Source: Clostridiales bacterium
GTDB taxonomy: Bacteria > Bacillota > Clostridia > Lachnospirales > Lachnospiraceae
DNA length: 56,745 nt
Direction: 5' to 3'
Assembly: GCA_021202925.1 (NCBI GenBank)
Contig: JAJQCD010000015.1
Coordinates: forward strand, 1-56,745
A model generated the notes under the pieces. The model saw only the letters and a list, made by a program, of their open reading frames with translations, was not told where the DNA came from and searched no databases. Shown here piece after piece: positions 6,650-14,295 of the stretch. Each line of letters opens with the position of its first letter. Positions within the stretch are counted from its first letter, which is position 1. The translations under genes and the position numbers were made by a program.

Positions 6650-7870
6650 ATGAAAAAAAACTGGAGTAACATAATGGCAGGAGTATTGGCACTGACAGTA
6701 TTGATGAGCACAGGATGCTCCGCGCAGAGCAGTCAGACGACCACGGAGGCCCAGACGGCAGAACAGACCGTCTCGACAGAAACAGAGGCAGAAACAAAAA
6801 CGACCGCCGCCGCGGAACCGGAGGAGGCGGCCGCAGACGAATCTGCTGCGCAGAGCACCGGAGCCATCAATTACGGAGAAATCGAGGACACCACGATTCA
6901 AATCGAAGACATCGTGTTGACCGATGAGTGGGATAAAGTCTTTGAACTCAGCGACGAAGTAAACCACCGGAAGGTAACCTTTGTCAACCACTTCGGCAAT
7001 ACACTGGCCGCCGACCTGTATGAGCCAAAGGAATATACCGGCAGGCTGGCGGCTGTCGCGGTCTGTGGGCCGTTCGGTGCGGTCAAGGAACAAAGCTCCG
7101 GCCTTTACGCGCAGGAGATGGCGAAAAGAGGCTTCCTTGCAATCGCATTTGATCCGTCTTATACCGGAGAAAGCTCCGGGTATCCCAGATATTTTAACTC
7201 GCCGGATATCAATGTAGAGGACTACCAGGCAGCGATTGACTTTCTCTCCGTGCAGGATAATGTGGATCCGGAACGGATCGGCATCATTGGCATCTGCGGC
7301 TGGGGCGGCATGGCTCTTCAGACAGCCGCGCTGGATACCAGGATCAAAGCAACAGCGGCAATGACGATGTATGATATGAGCCGGAATACTGCATTGGGAT
7401 ATTTTGATTCCGTTGATGAAGAAGGCAGATATGAGGCTCGTGTCACATACAACAACCAGCGGACAGAGGATTATAAAAATGGTTCCTATACCCTGGCAGG
7501 CGGCGTAGCGGATGAAATACCGGAAGATTCCGCACAGTTCGTGAAGGATTATTATGACTATTATAAGACCGAACGTGGTTATCATCCGCGTTCACTGAAT
7601 TCCAATAACGGATGGGCAGCTACGGCCAGCGGTTCCCTGATGAATATGCGGCTGTTCGAATATGCGCCGGAAATCCGCAGCGCCGTTCTCCTGGTGCATG
7701 GAGAAGAGGCACATTCTCTGATGTACAGCGAAGCGGCTTATGAACTCCTTCAGGGAGACAACAAAGAACTGATGATCATCCCTGGAGCAAACCATACCGA
7801 TCTGTACGATCAGATGGATGTCATCCCCTTTGATAAGCTGGAAAGCTTCTTTACAGAAGCATTTCAGTAA
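6650..7870 (+). CDS. Lipoprotein alpha/beta hydrolase with Cys nucleophile
   Basis: A 406-residue secreted, lipid-anchored hydrolase. Residues 1-23 are a lipoprotein signal (MSTGC lipobox); about residues 24-75 are a low-complexity Thr/Glu/Ala linker; the rest is an alpha/beta hydrolase. The nucleophile elbow GICGWGG has Cys216, and the His is in GANHTDLYD. It is a paralogue of the cytoplasmic enzyme at 2672-3646, so the same chemistry may occur on both sides of the membrane. The start at 6650 follows AAAGGAG. Substrate unknown; dienelactone hydrolase-like is the nearest description. Confidence 0.88.
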   Translation: MKKNWSNIMAGVLALTVLMSTGCSAQSSQTTTEAQTAEQTVSTETEAETKTTAAAEPEEAAADESAAQSTGAINYGEIEDTTIQIEDIVLTDEWDKVFELSDEVNHRKVTFVNHFGNTLAADLYEPKEYTGRLAAVAVCGPFGAVKEQSSGLYAQEMAKRGFLAIAFDPSYTGESSGYPRYFNSPDINVEDYQAAIDFLSVQDNVDPERIGIIGICGWGGMALQTAALDTRIKATAAMTMYDMSRNTALGYFDSVDEEGRYEARVTYNNQRTEDYKNGSYTLAGGVADEIPEDSAQFVKDYYDYYKTERGYHPRSLNSNNGWAATASGSLMNMRLFEYAPEIRSAVLLVHGEEAHSLMYSEAAYELLQGDNKELMIIPGANHTDLYDQMDVIPFDKLESFFTEAFQ

Positions 7871-7884
7871 AGAAACTTTCTCTT

Positions 7885-8335
7885 TCAGGCTCTGCGTCTC
7901 ACCCATTGGTTCCCCCAGGGGAGGCGCCTTTGAACCTGTGATTTCAATCCGCGGAGATTTCCGGTCTTATTGAGCACACGCTCGCTTGCCGGATTCTCCG
8001 TCTCAATCTCACCGGCCGCAATCAGGGATCGCTTGGTCAGCGTCGGTCCGACTAACTCATAGACCAGCACGGAGAACAGCACCACGTTGCAGACGACCGC
8101 GCCATCGGACAGATTGGCCGCCGTCGTTGCCATGCCAAGCGCCACGCCGGCCTGCGGCAGCAGCGTAATTCCCAGATGGTCGGTGACCTTTTTTTCACAT
8201 CCGGTTGCCCTGCAGCTGATATAGGCGCCGGAAATGGCAATCCGCTTTTCTCTGGAATGAAAATATTTCTCAATCCAGTTCATAAACAGGCCAACCAGCC
8301 GCACAATCCCCAGGAAATACAGCCCGGAATCAGTC
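7885..8335 (-). pseudogene. C-terminal remnant of a cation:proton antiporter
   Basis: The minus-strand frame encodes the last membrane part of a monovalent cation/proton antiporter, with the family-typical LPQAGVALGMA segment followed by a helix ending in SVLVYELVGPTL. The N-terminal 250 or so residues are missing and the C-terminus runs into unrelated sequence. No start site or RBS of its own is seen. At its 5' side it is joined to a truncated feoA fragment, so a deletion or recombination removed the sequence between two genes. Confidence 0.65.
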
Positions 8336-8426
8336 CCATATCAAGAATGTGCTGCCTTAATGCGCCTTCGCCGCCAACCTTGCGAATCACAGCACTTTTT
8401 CCGATTTTCAAATCCTTCAGTGTCAT
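8280..8426 (-). pseudogene. Truncated feoA (Fe(II) transport protein A) fragment
   Basis: The first 36 codons (8319-8426) match the start of FeoA, the small SH3-like partner of FeoB, up to the conserved DMGLIPG segment. The frame then crosses into the antiporter remnant and stops at 8280 after 48 residues, where FeoA should continue for about 35 more. It has a start codon and a GGAG site but cannot encode a full FeoA. No feoB is in the window. Confidence 0.65.
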
Positions 8427-8474
8427 ACTGTATGACCACTCCTTTATCACATGTATCGTATCAGGACACTCGAA

Positions 8475-8500
8475 ACGGCGGTTCACACCGGAACCGCCGT
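8475..8500 (-). terminator. Hairpin after the polysaccharide deacetylase gene
   Basis: A perfect 10-bp GC-rich inverted repeat (8475-8484 and 8491-8500) with a 6-base loop, 9 bases after the stop codon. The T-run is short, so it may be a weak terminator or an RNA 3' end stabiliser. Confidence 0.6.
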
Positions 8501-8509
8501 CTTTCTGTC

Positions 8510-9514
8510 TCATCGCATCGCGGAATACATCTGCCCCGCAGAAAGCGTCATACCCCGGGCTGCCGCCATCTCGCTGACCGTAACCATCTGATAGCCTCTG
8601 GCCGCCAGCTCCGGAATGATGCGACAAGCCGCTTCACCGGTCGCACCGTAAAGCTCATGCATCAGGACAATGTCTCCGTTCTGTACCTGATTCAGCACCG
8701 CAGCCACAGTCGCGTCCGCATTTCTCGTCTTCCAGTCCAGCGTATCAATGCTCCACTGGATCATCGGCATACCGGTACTGGCAAGAACGGTCGCATTGTG
8801 ATTGCCGCCTGGCAGGCGCATAATAGTCGGACGTACCCCGCACACGGCCTGAATCGTATCGTTGCACTGATTGACTTCCGCCTGAATCTGGGCTGCGCCC
8901 AGCTTCTGCAGATATCGGTGATTCATCGTGTGGTTCGCAACCTCATGGCCTTCCGCAACCATCCGCTGCACCTCTGCCGCCTGTCCGGGCACCCGGGAGC
9001 CGACCAGAAAAAAGGTCGCTTTCCCGTCATACTGCGCCAGGCAATCCATAATCTGATTGCCAACCGCGGTCTGAGGTCCGTCATCGAAGGTCAGCGCCAC
9101 CATCGGCCTTGAAGGATCGATCACCCGGCCGACTGCCTCCGGCTCGGATTCCTCCTCTGCGCTCAGCTCTTCCTCTGTCCCGGACGCAGGCCCAAGGCTC
9201 TCGCCGCTTCCCACCGTCAGCACCGGGGAACCCGACGTCTGCCCGTCCGAGGCTGGCGCCTCACTCCCAGTCTGTATCTCTTCTGTCTGTGCTAAAGTCT
9301 CTTTTTCTGCCAAAACGGCTTCTTCTGAAGCCTGGCCAGCCTCCTCCGTAATCTGCGTTTCGCTCTCCTGCGCCTGTTGTTCGCGCACGGCTTCTCCGAC
9401 CGTAATCACCGGTGAGGCATTCTGCACCAGAGGCGTCTTAGCCCATGCCGGACAGCTTCCCAGTGCCAGCATCACTGCCGCCAGCACGCCTGTCCTTAAA
9501 AATCGCCTGTTCAT
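8510..9514 (-). CDS. Exported polysaccharide deacetylase (NodB domain, CE4)
   Basis: Removes N-acetyl groups from a cell-wall or extracellular glycan. The 334-residue protein has an N-terminal signal (about 25 residues; an LGSC motif means a lipoprotein cannot be excluded), a low-complexity Glu/Ser-rich linker to about residue 130, then a NodB domain. Metal and catalytic motifs are intact: TFDDGP, HTMNH, RLPGG, and LMHE near the end. The closest family members act on peptidoglycan. It lies 52 bases after the hydrogenase gene on the same strand and may be read through from it. Confidence 0.92.
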   Translation of the reverse strand: MNRRFLRTGVLAAVMLALGSCPAWAKTPLVQNASPVITVGEAVREQQAQESETQITEEAGQASEEAVLAEKETLAQTEEIQTGSEAPASDGQTSGSPVLTVGSGESLGPASGTEEELSAEEESEPEAVGRVIDPSRPMVALTFDDGPQTAVGNQIMDCLAQYDGKATFFLVGSRVPGQAAEVQRMVAEGHEVANHTMNHRYLQKLGAAQIQAEVNQCNDTIQAVCGVRPTIMRLPGGNHNATVLASTGMPMIQWSIDTLDWKTRNADATVAAVLNQVQNGDIVLMHELYGATGEAACRIIPELAARGYQMVTVSEMAAARGMTLSAGQMYSAMR

Positions 9515-9566
9515 CTCATATCCCCTCGTACTATTTTCAAACTCCGGCTGTCTCCCTGGCCGGACA

Positions 9567-11090
9567 TCATCCTTCTACCAGCTTGTCAAGCTCCTTTAAG
9601 TATTCCGTCTCGGCACAGATCTGATGATTGGCCTTGTTCGCGTACTTGCCGACCTCCATCTGCGCCTTCTTGATCGGCAGCATGGTGCCCGCGCCCGCGA
9701 CGCAGCCGCCCGGACACGCCATCCCTTCCAGCAGATAACCCGGATACTTGCCCTTTGTCGCCAGCATCAGCATCTGACGGCATTCCTTCAGTCCCTCTGC
9801 ATTCTGCACATGAACCTCACGGTCCGGATAAATCTCTTTCAGGACATTGACGACCGACTTCGCCACACCGCCCGCAACCGCAAAGTTACGGCCATCGACC
9901 GATACGTCATTGACTCCTTCTTCCTCTTCCATGCTCTCCAGGTCAATGTGTTTCGCCGCAAAGATACCAACCATCTCCTCGAAGGTCAGGACGAAATCGA
10001 CATCGCTGCGGATCTCCGTACTCATCGCTTCCAGCTTCTTCGCCGCGCACGGTCCGATGAACACCACTTTACAGCCCGGATCCTGACGCTTAATCAGACG
10101 GCCGGTCAGTGTCATCGGCGTCAGCGCCATCGATATGCACTTCGCATAATCCGGGAACAACTTCTTCGCCATGGAAGCCCATGCCGGGCAACAGGACGTC
10201 GCCATGAATGGCAGCTTGTCCGGAACCTCCTCAGCAAAGTCGATCGCCTCCTGCGTCGCACAGAGATCCGCACCGATTGCGACCTCCAGTACGTCGGCAA
10301 AACCCAGGGCCTTCATCGCGGCACGCAGCTTGCCAGGGGTTACCTTCGGACCGAACTGGCCGACGAAAGCCGGCGCCACAGCCGCGTACACCCGCTCGCC
10401 ATTCTGAATGGATCGAATCACCTGGAAAATCTGCGATTTGTCCGCAATCGCGCCAAACGGGCAGTTCACCAGGCACTGGCCACAGGACACGCACTTATCA
10501 TAATCAATATCGGCTCTTCCATTCTCATCCGAACGGATCGCGCCCATCCCACAGGACGACGCACAGGGACGCTCCTGGATGATAATCGCATGATACGCGC
10601 AGACATCTGCGCAACGGCCGCACTTGATACACAGATCCTGGTCAATCCGCGAACGGCCGTTCGCACGATCCAGCGTGACCGCCTTCTTCGGACAGACCTC
10701 TACGCAGGGATGCGCCAGACAGCCCTGGCAGCCCTCTGTAATATAAACCCGCTTTTCCGGGCATGCATTGCATGCAAACTTGATTACATTCACAAGCGGC
10801 GGCGTGTAGTACGTCTCCGCCTTGTCCGCCGCTTCGATATTATCCGACAACGGCGCGTGCTCTGCCGCGCTTCTCAGCGGAAGCCCCATCGCCAGGCGCA
10901 GCCGCTCGCCGACCACCGCCCGCTCCAGAAATACGTCGTTGTATCCGATGCTGACCTCGCCCGGAACAATCTTGTACGGCAGTTCTTCGATTCTCTTATC
11001 CACCGGCCATTCCGTGTGGTATGCCATACGCGCCACTTCGCGGAAAACTCTGTGACGAATTTCCTGAATACGTGTCTCTACTCCTCTCAT
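9567..11090 (-). CDS. [FeFe]-hydrogenase, monomeric, group B-like
   Basis: Catalyses H2 evolution or uptake at an H-cluster. The 507-residue protein has an N-terminal segment of unknown role, Cys-rich ferredoxin-like regions at about 107-215, and an H-cluster domain. The ligand motifs are TSCCPAW (C300, and C301 as proton-relay Cys), GPCAAKK (C348) and EGMACPGGC (C459, C463). This pattern fits group B rather than the prototypical group A enzymes. The start at 11090 was chosen for its AGGAGG site; an upstream extension lacks one. It is divergent from ispE and lies 2.9 kb from the regulator-hydF-hydE operon that would mature it. Its electron partner is not evident. Confidence 0.92.
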   Translation of the reverse strand: MRGVETRIQEIRHRVFREVARMAYHTEWPVDKRIEELPYKIVPGEVSIGYNDVFLERAVVGERLRLAMGLPLRSAAEHAPLSDNIEAADKAETYYTPPLVNVIKFACNACPEKRVYITEGCQGCLAHPCVEVCPKKAVTLDRANGRSRIDQDLCIKCGRCADVCAYHAIIIQERPCASSCGMGAIRSDENGRADIDYDKCVSCGQCLVNCPFGAIADKSQIFQVIRSIQNGERVYAAVAPAFVGQFGPKVTPGKLRAAMKALGFADVLEVAIGADLCATQEAIDFAEEVPDKLPFMATSCCPAWASMAKKLFPDYAKCISMALTPMTLTGRLIKRQDPGCKVVFIGPCAAKKLEAMSTEIRSDVDFVLTFEEMVGIFAAKHIDLESMEEEEGVNDVSVDGRNFAVAGGVAKSVVNVLKEIYPDREVHVQNAEGLKECRQMLMLATKGKYPGYLLEGMACPGGCVAGAGTMLPIKKAQMEVGKYANKANHQICAETEYLKELDKLVEG

Positions 11091-11227
11091 ATGACCCTCC
11101 TGATTTCCTGTTGCCAGGCCATTCCCGGCTTTGAAATAAGCTGTCAAACGGCGGTCTTTTCTCCCGTCCGCGGGCAGACTGACGCTCTCCGGAACAGCCT
11201 CCGCAACCAACCCTTCCGTCCTTCTTG

Positions 11228-11256
11228 ATTATAACGGCTTGTGAAGAAAAAATCAA
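11228..11256 (-). promoter_or_regulatory. Promoter of the [FeFe]-hydrogenase gene
   Basis: Minus-strand TTGATT (11251-11256), 17-base spacer and consensus TATAAT (11228-11233). It gives an untranslated leader of about 130 bases before the start at 11090. The 336-base gap 11091-11426 holds only this promoter and the divergent promoter/operator. Confidence 0.65.
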
Positions 11257-11294
11257 ATGGATATCATATATTTCTGCTTTTTCCCAAAAAGAGG

Positions 11295-11339
11295 TTGCCT
11301 TATTACTGCAGAGTGTTTATAATATACTGTATACAGTAT
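11295..11339 (+). promoter_or_regulatory. ispE-gntR promoter with perfect palindromic operator
   Basis: TTGCCT (11295-11300), 17-base spacer and TATAAT (11318-11323) are followed at once by the perfect 16-bp palindrome ATACTGTATACAGTAT (11324-11339). A TGTATACA core is typical of FadR/FCD-type GntR operators, and the operon's second gene is such a regulator, so autorepression by blocking initiation is likely. The site is 68 bases from the hydrogenase -35 box. Confidence 0.7.
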
Positions 11340-11426
11340 CACGAACGTTTCACCGACGACAGCCCCTTCGTCCATACACGGGGCGACGTCGTTCGCATTC
11401 ACCCGATAAAGGAGTGACCGACAGCC

Positions 11427-12356
11427 ATGATCAAACATTACGAACTGAAAGCATATGGCAAAATCAATCTCGGCCTGGACGTCCTTCGCAGAAGAGAAGA
11501 TGGTTACCACGAGGTACGCATGATCATGCAGACGGTCGGCATCTTTGACCGGATTGATCTGCAGCGGGAAGAGACGCCGGGCATCCGCGTCGAGACGAAC
11601 CTCTTCTATCTGCCGACCAACGAAAACAACCTCGTATACCGGGCGGCAGCTCTTCTGATGGATGAATTTCATATCACAGAAGGACTGACCATCCGCCTGA
11701 AAAAATTCATCCCGGTCGCGGCCGGCATGGCCGGCGGCAGCAGCGACGCAGCGGCTGTGCTGTACGGCGTGAACCGGATGTTCCGGCTCGGACTTTCCAC
11801 AGCGGAGCTGATGAAACGGGGGCTTTCCCTTGGCGCGGATGTCCCTTACTGCGTGATGCGCGGCACCGCGCTCTCGGAGGGCATCGGCGAGGTTCTCACC
11901 CCGCTTCCCCCGGTTCCCCAGTGCCAGATTCTGATCGCCAAGCCTCCGCTCAGTGTTTCCACCCGGTCGGTCTATCAGAATCTGCACCTTGATGCATTGT
12001 CCCCGGATGCACACCCCGACATTGACGGACTGATCGGCGCGATTCAGAACAATGATATTTACGGAATCGCCGACTGCATGGGAAATCTTCTGGAGACCGT
12101 CACCATCCCACGGCATCCAGTCATTCAGCAGCTCAAAGAGCGAATGATGGAATACGGCGCAATCGGTTCTCTGATGAGCGGCAGCGGCCCCACGGTCTTC
12201 GGTCTCTTCACCAGTCCCACAGCGGCGCAGAATGCCTTTGAACAGCTGCGTTACGGCGCCGATTCGAAACTGGCCAGACAGGTCTACCTGACCAACTTTT
12301 ACAATCAGAAGAAGGAGGCTATCTATGGAACACGAACTGAAAGTCAATATGAATGA
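11427..12356 (+). CDS. ispE: 4-diphosphocytidyl-2-C-methyl-D-erythritol kinase
   Basis: Phosphorylates CDP-ME in the MEP isoprenoid pathway, cytoplasmic. The 309-residue GHMP kinase shows AYGKINLGL at the N-terminus, the ATP-binding PVAAGMAGGSSDAA loop and the C-terminal SGSGPTVFG motif. The start is preceded by AAAGGAG at a usual distance. The 3' end overlaps the gntR gene by 32 bases, an ispE-regulator pairing that suggests cotranscription from the palindrome-controlled promoter. The product is slightly long for the family because of a tail that overlaps gntR. Confidence 0.95.
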   Translation: MIKHYELKAYGKINLGLDVLRRREDGYHEVRMIMQTVGIFDRIDLQREETPGIRVETNLFYLPTNENNLVYRAAALLMDEFHITEGLTIRLKKFIPVAAGMAGGSSDAAAVLYGVNRMFRLGLSTAELMKRGLSLGADVPYCVMRGTALSEGIGEVLTPLPPVPQCQILIAKPPLSVSTRSVYQNLHLDALSPDAHPDIDGLIGAIQNNDIYGIADCMGNLLETVTIPRHPVIQQLKERMMEYGAIGSLMSGSGPTVFGLFTSPTAAQNAFEQLRYGADSKLARQVYLTNFYNQKKEAIYGTRTESQYE

Positions 12357-12999
12357 ATGTCTCCCACTGCGCGACGTGGTTTTCAACACCTTGCGCCAGG
12401 CGATTTTAAGGGGAGAACTGGAACCAGGCGAACGGCTGATGGAGATTCAGCTTGCGAACCGCCTCGGCGTCAGCCGGACCCCGATCCGGGAAGCCATCCG
12501 CAAACTCGAACTGGATGGTCTGGTTCTGATGATTCCGCGAAAGGGCGCCGAAGTCGCAAAGATTTCCGAGCAGAGCCTTCGGGACGTGCTGGAGGTGCGA
12601 CGTTCTCTCGACGAGCTTGCCATTGAGCTGACCTGCCAGCGCATCACAAAAGAAGGCCTTGAAAAACTGGAACGCGCACATCAGGCCGTGATTGAAGCAG
12701 TGAATGAAGGCGACCCCATGACAATCGCCGAGTCTGACGAGCATTTCCATGATGTGATTTACGAGGGTACCCAGAACAGCCGACTCGTCCAGATCCTCAA
12801 CAACCTGCGTGAAAACATCTACCGCTTCCGCCTGGAATATATTAAGGATGAAGACCATCGGCATATCATGATCGCCGAGCACGAGAACATCCTCCGGACC
12901 ATCCGCGACCGGCACATCCCGGAAGCCAAAATAGCCATCCGCGAGCATGTGGAAAACCAGGAAGTCATGATCCTCAGGAAAATACAGGAATCCAATTAA
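12325..12999 (+). CDS. GntR-family transcriptional regulator, FadR/FCD type
   Basis: A 224-residue DNA-binding repressor: GntR winged HTH at about residues 10-75 (with GVSRTPIREAIRKLELDGL) and an all-helical FCD effector domain at about 85-215. FCD regulators usually bind a small carboxylate, often with a metal ion; the effector here is unknown. The start at 12325 follows AAGGAGG inside the end of ispE. The palindrome in its own promoter fits the GntR core and lies between ispE and the hydrogenase gene, so it may also affect the hydrogenase. Confidence 0.93.
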   Translation: MEHELKVNMNECLPLRDVVFNTLRQAILRGELEPGERLMEIQLANRLGVSRTPIREAIRKLELDGLVLMIPRKGAEVAKISEQSLRDVLEVRRSLDELAIELTCQRITKEGLEKLERAHQAVIEAVNEGDPMTIAESDEHFHDVIYEGTQNSRLVQILNNLRENIYRFRLEYIKDEDHRHIMIAEHENILRTIRDRHIPEAKIAIREHVENQEVMILRKIQESN

Positions 13000-13043
13000 T
13001 CGTTACGGCCACGCATCTTTCCTGCGATCAGAAAATCATACAG

Positions 13044-13087
13044 AAAAACCGGTGAATACCAAAATACTGTACCCACCGGTTTTTTTC
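13044..13087 (+). terminator. Intrinsic terminator of the ispE-gntR operon
   Basis: AAAAACCGGT and ACCGGTTTTTTT are complementary ends separated by about 22 bases. The plus-strand T-run is clear. It lies about 45 bases after the gntR stop and before the convergent YesL-like gene, whose transcripts it may also stop. Confidence 0.75.
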
Positions 13088-13108
13088 ATGCAGAACAGAC
13101 AAAGGCTT

Positions 13109-13801
13109 CTACTCCTGCCCCGTCTCACCGGATATCTCCGCTTCCTCCACGTGCCACTCTCCTTCTCCCTCCCGTTTCGGAGTATATTTGTCAAAAATCC
13201 ACACCAGCGCATATGAATTGATGAACGCCAGCAGCGGAAAACCGAACAGAAACACGAACGGCTGCAAAACAGCGGTCACAAACAACGCCAGCGCCGGGAT
13301 GCCCAGATCAATCACCAGCATACCCAGCATAGCCGGAAAATGGCGCAACGCAATAAACAGCGCATTAAACAGCGTCCGCTTCACCGGGTTGTAAAAACGG
13401 CACTGCAACGGAAACACGAACAGTGTGGTCCCCAGCCAGACAAAAGCAAGCGCCAGGAAAACCGCAATCATGATCGTCCGGAACGTCGATGGCAGCGTCT
13501 GTATCATAATGAAGAAATAGAGGTCAAAGAGAATCACTGCGGCAGAAACCAGCAAAAACAGCCAGATCACCGTCGCCTGCTTAAAATTCTCCTTAAAAGA
13601 TTTAAAAAAGGATTTCACCGTGCTGCCTTCTTCGTCCCGGACCAGCTTCAGCGTCACATAATAAACCGCTGTGGTCGACGCACCCATCGTTACAATCGGG
13701 ATGCTGCAGACCATCCACAGAATATTGAGCAGAAAAATATCCGCGAATTTACCGATAAACCGCCAGACCGGATTGTCATAATTAAAAAGGCCCTGTAACA
13801 T
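13109..13801 (-). CDS. YesL-like (DUF624) membrane protein
   Basis: A 230-residue integral membrane protein of the YesL/DUF624 family, often found near carbohydrate ABC transporters; the molecular role is unknown. About five or six hydrophobic helices span residues 15-210, followed by a short acidic cytoplasmic tail. The opening MLQGLFNYDNPVWRF is typical of the family. The start at 13801 follows GAGGAGG; an upstream in-frame ATG has no RBS. It is a single gene, divergent from the hydF-hydE operon and convergent to gntR. Confidence 0.8.
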   Translation of the reverse strand: MLQGLFNYDNPVWRFIGKFADIFLLNILWMVCSIPIVTMGASTTAVYYVTLKLVRDEEGSTVKSFFKSFKENFKQATVIWLFLLVSAAVILFDLYFFIMIQTLPSTFRTIMIAVFLALAFVWLGTTLFVFPLQCRFYNPVKRTLFNALFIALRHFPAMLGMLVIDLGIPALALFVTAVLQPFVFLFGFPLLAFINSYALVWIFDKYTPKREGEGEWHVEEAEISGETGQE

Positions 13802-13929
13802 AGCCGTCCCCTCCTCAAATGTATCCATAATTTCCCGGACCCGGCCGATGCGAATCCGACAAATCTGCTGCCATTCAGTTTAACATAAAACGTGCGGATT
13901 TTCTATAGAAATATCAAACAGTTTCCTGT

Positions 13930-13958
13930 TTGCTTTTTCTACAGATGGCTGATATACT
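13930..13958 (+). promoter_or_regulatory. Promoter of the TM1266-nitrogenase-like-hydF-hydE operon
   Basis: TTGCTT (13930-13935), 17-base spacer and TATACT (13953-13958), 34 bases before the first start codon. No structured leader is seen here, unlike the second operon. Confidence 0.65.
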
Positions 13959-13992
13959 GGTAAAAGCAGCCTGAGAAGAAGGGGGAGAACGT

Positions 13993-14295
13993 ATGACGAC
14001 AAGAGTTGCTTTGATCGCGATCATTGTGGAGGAAGGCTCATCCACGGAGGAACTGAACCGCATGCTCCACGATGCGGGCAGGTATATCATCGGACGGATG
14101 GGAATTCCCTACCGGGCCAAGGGCGTAAATATCATCAGTGTGGCGATTGACGCGCCGCAGGACGTCATCAGTTCGCTGGCCGGACGCATCGGACGTCTGA
14201 CCGGTATTACGGCGAAAACGGTCTACTCCAATGTGGTATCCGGAGATGACGAACCAGAAGGAGGCAAAGGCAAAGATGCTGCGACCCATATCTGA
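13993..14295 (+). CDS. TM1266-type putative iron-only hydrogenase system regulator
   Basis: A 100-residue protein of the TM1266 family, small ferredoxin-fold/ACT-like proteins related to the NikR C-terminal domain and conserved beside [FeFe]-hydrogenase maturation genes. The family has been proposed as regulatory; no DNA-binding domain is visible. It opens with TTRVALIAIIVE and carries the family-typical RMGIPYRAKGVNIIS segment. The start follows AGAAGGGGGAG. It is the first gene of the operon and overlaps the next gene by 20 bases. Its presence ties the nitrogenase-like pair to [FeFe]-hydrogenase biology. Confidence 0.88.
   Translation: MTTRVALIAIIVEEGSSTEELNRMLHDAGRYIIGRMGIPYRAKGVNIISVAIDAPQDVISSLAGRIGRLTGITAKTVYSNVVSGDDEPEGGKGKDAATHI

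Noticed and set aside
9624-11228. Long open frame antisense to the [FeFe]-hydrogenase, and similar antisense frames over the polysaccharide and Mrp-like operons
   Set aside because: They mirror highly conserved genes with GC-biased third positions, have Arg/His-rich nonsense translations and no RBS.
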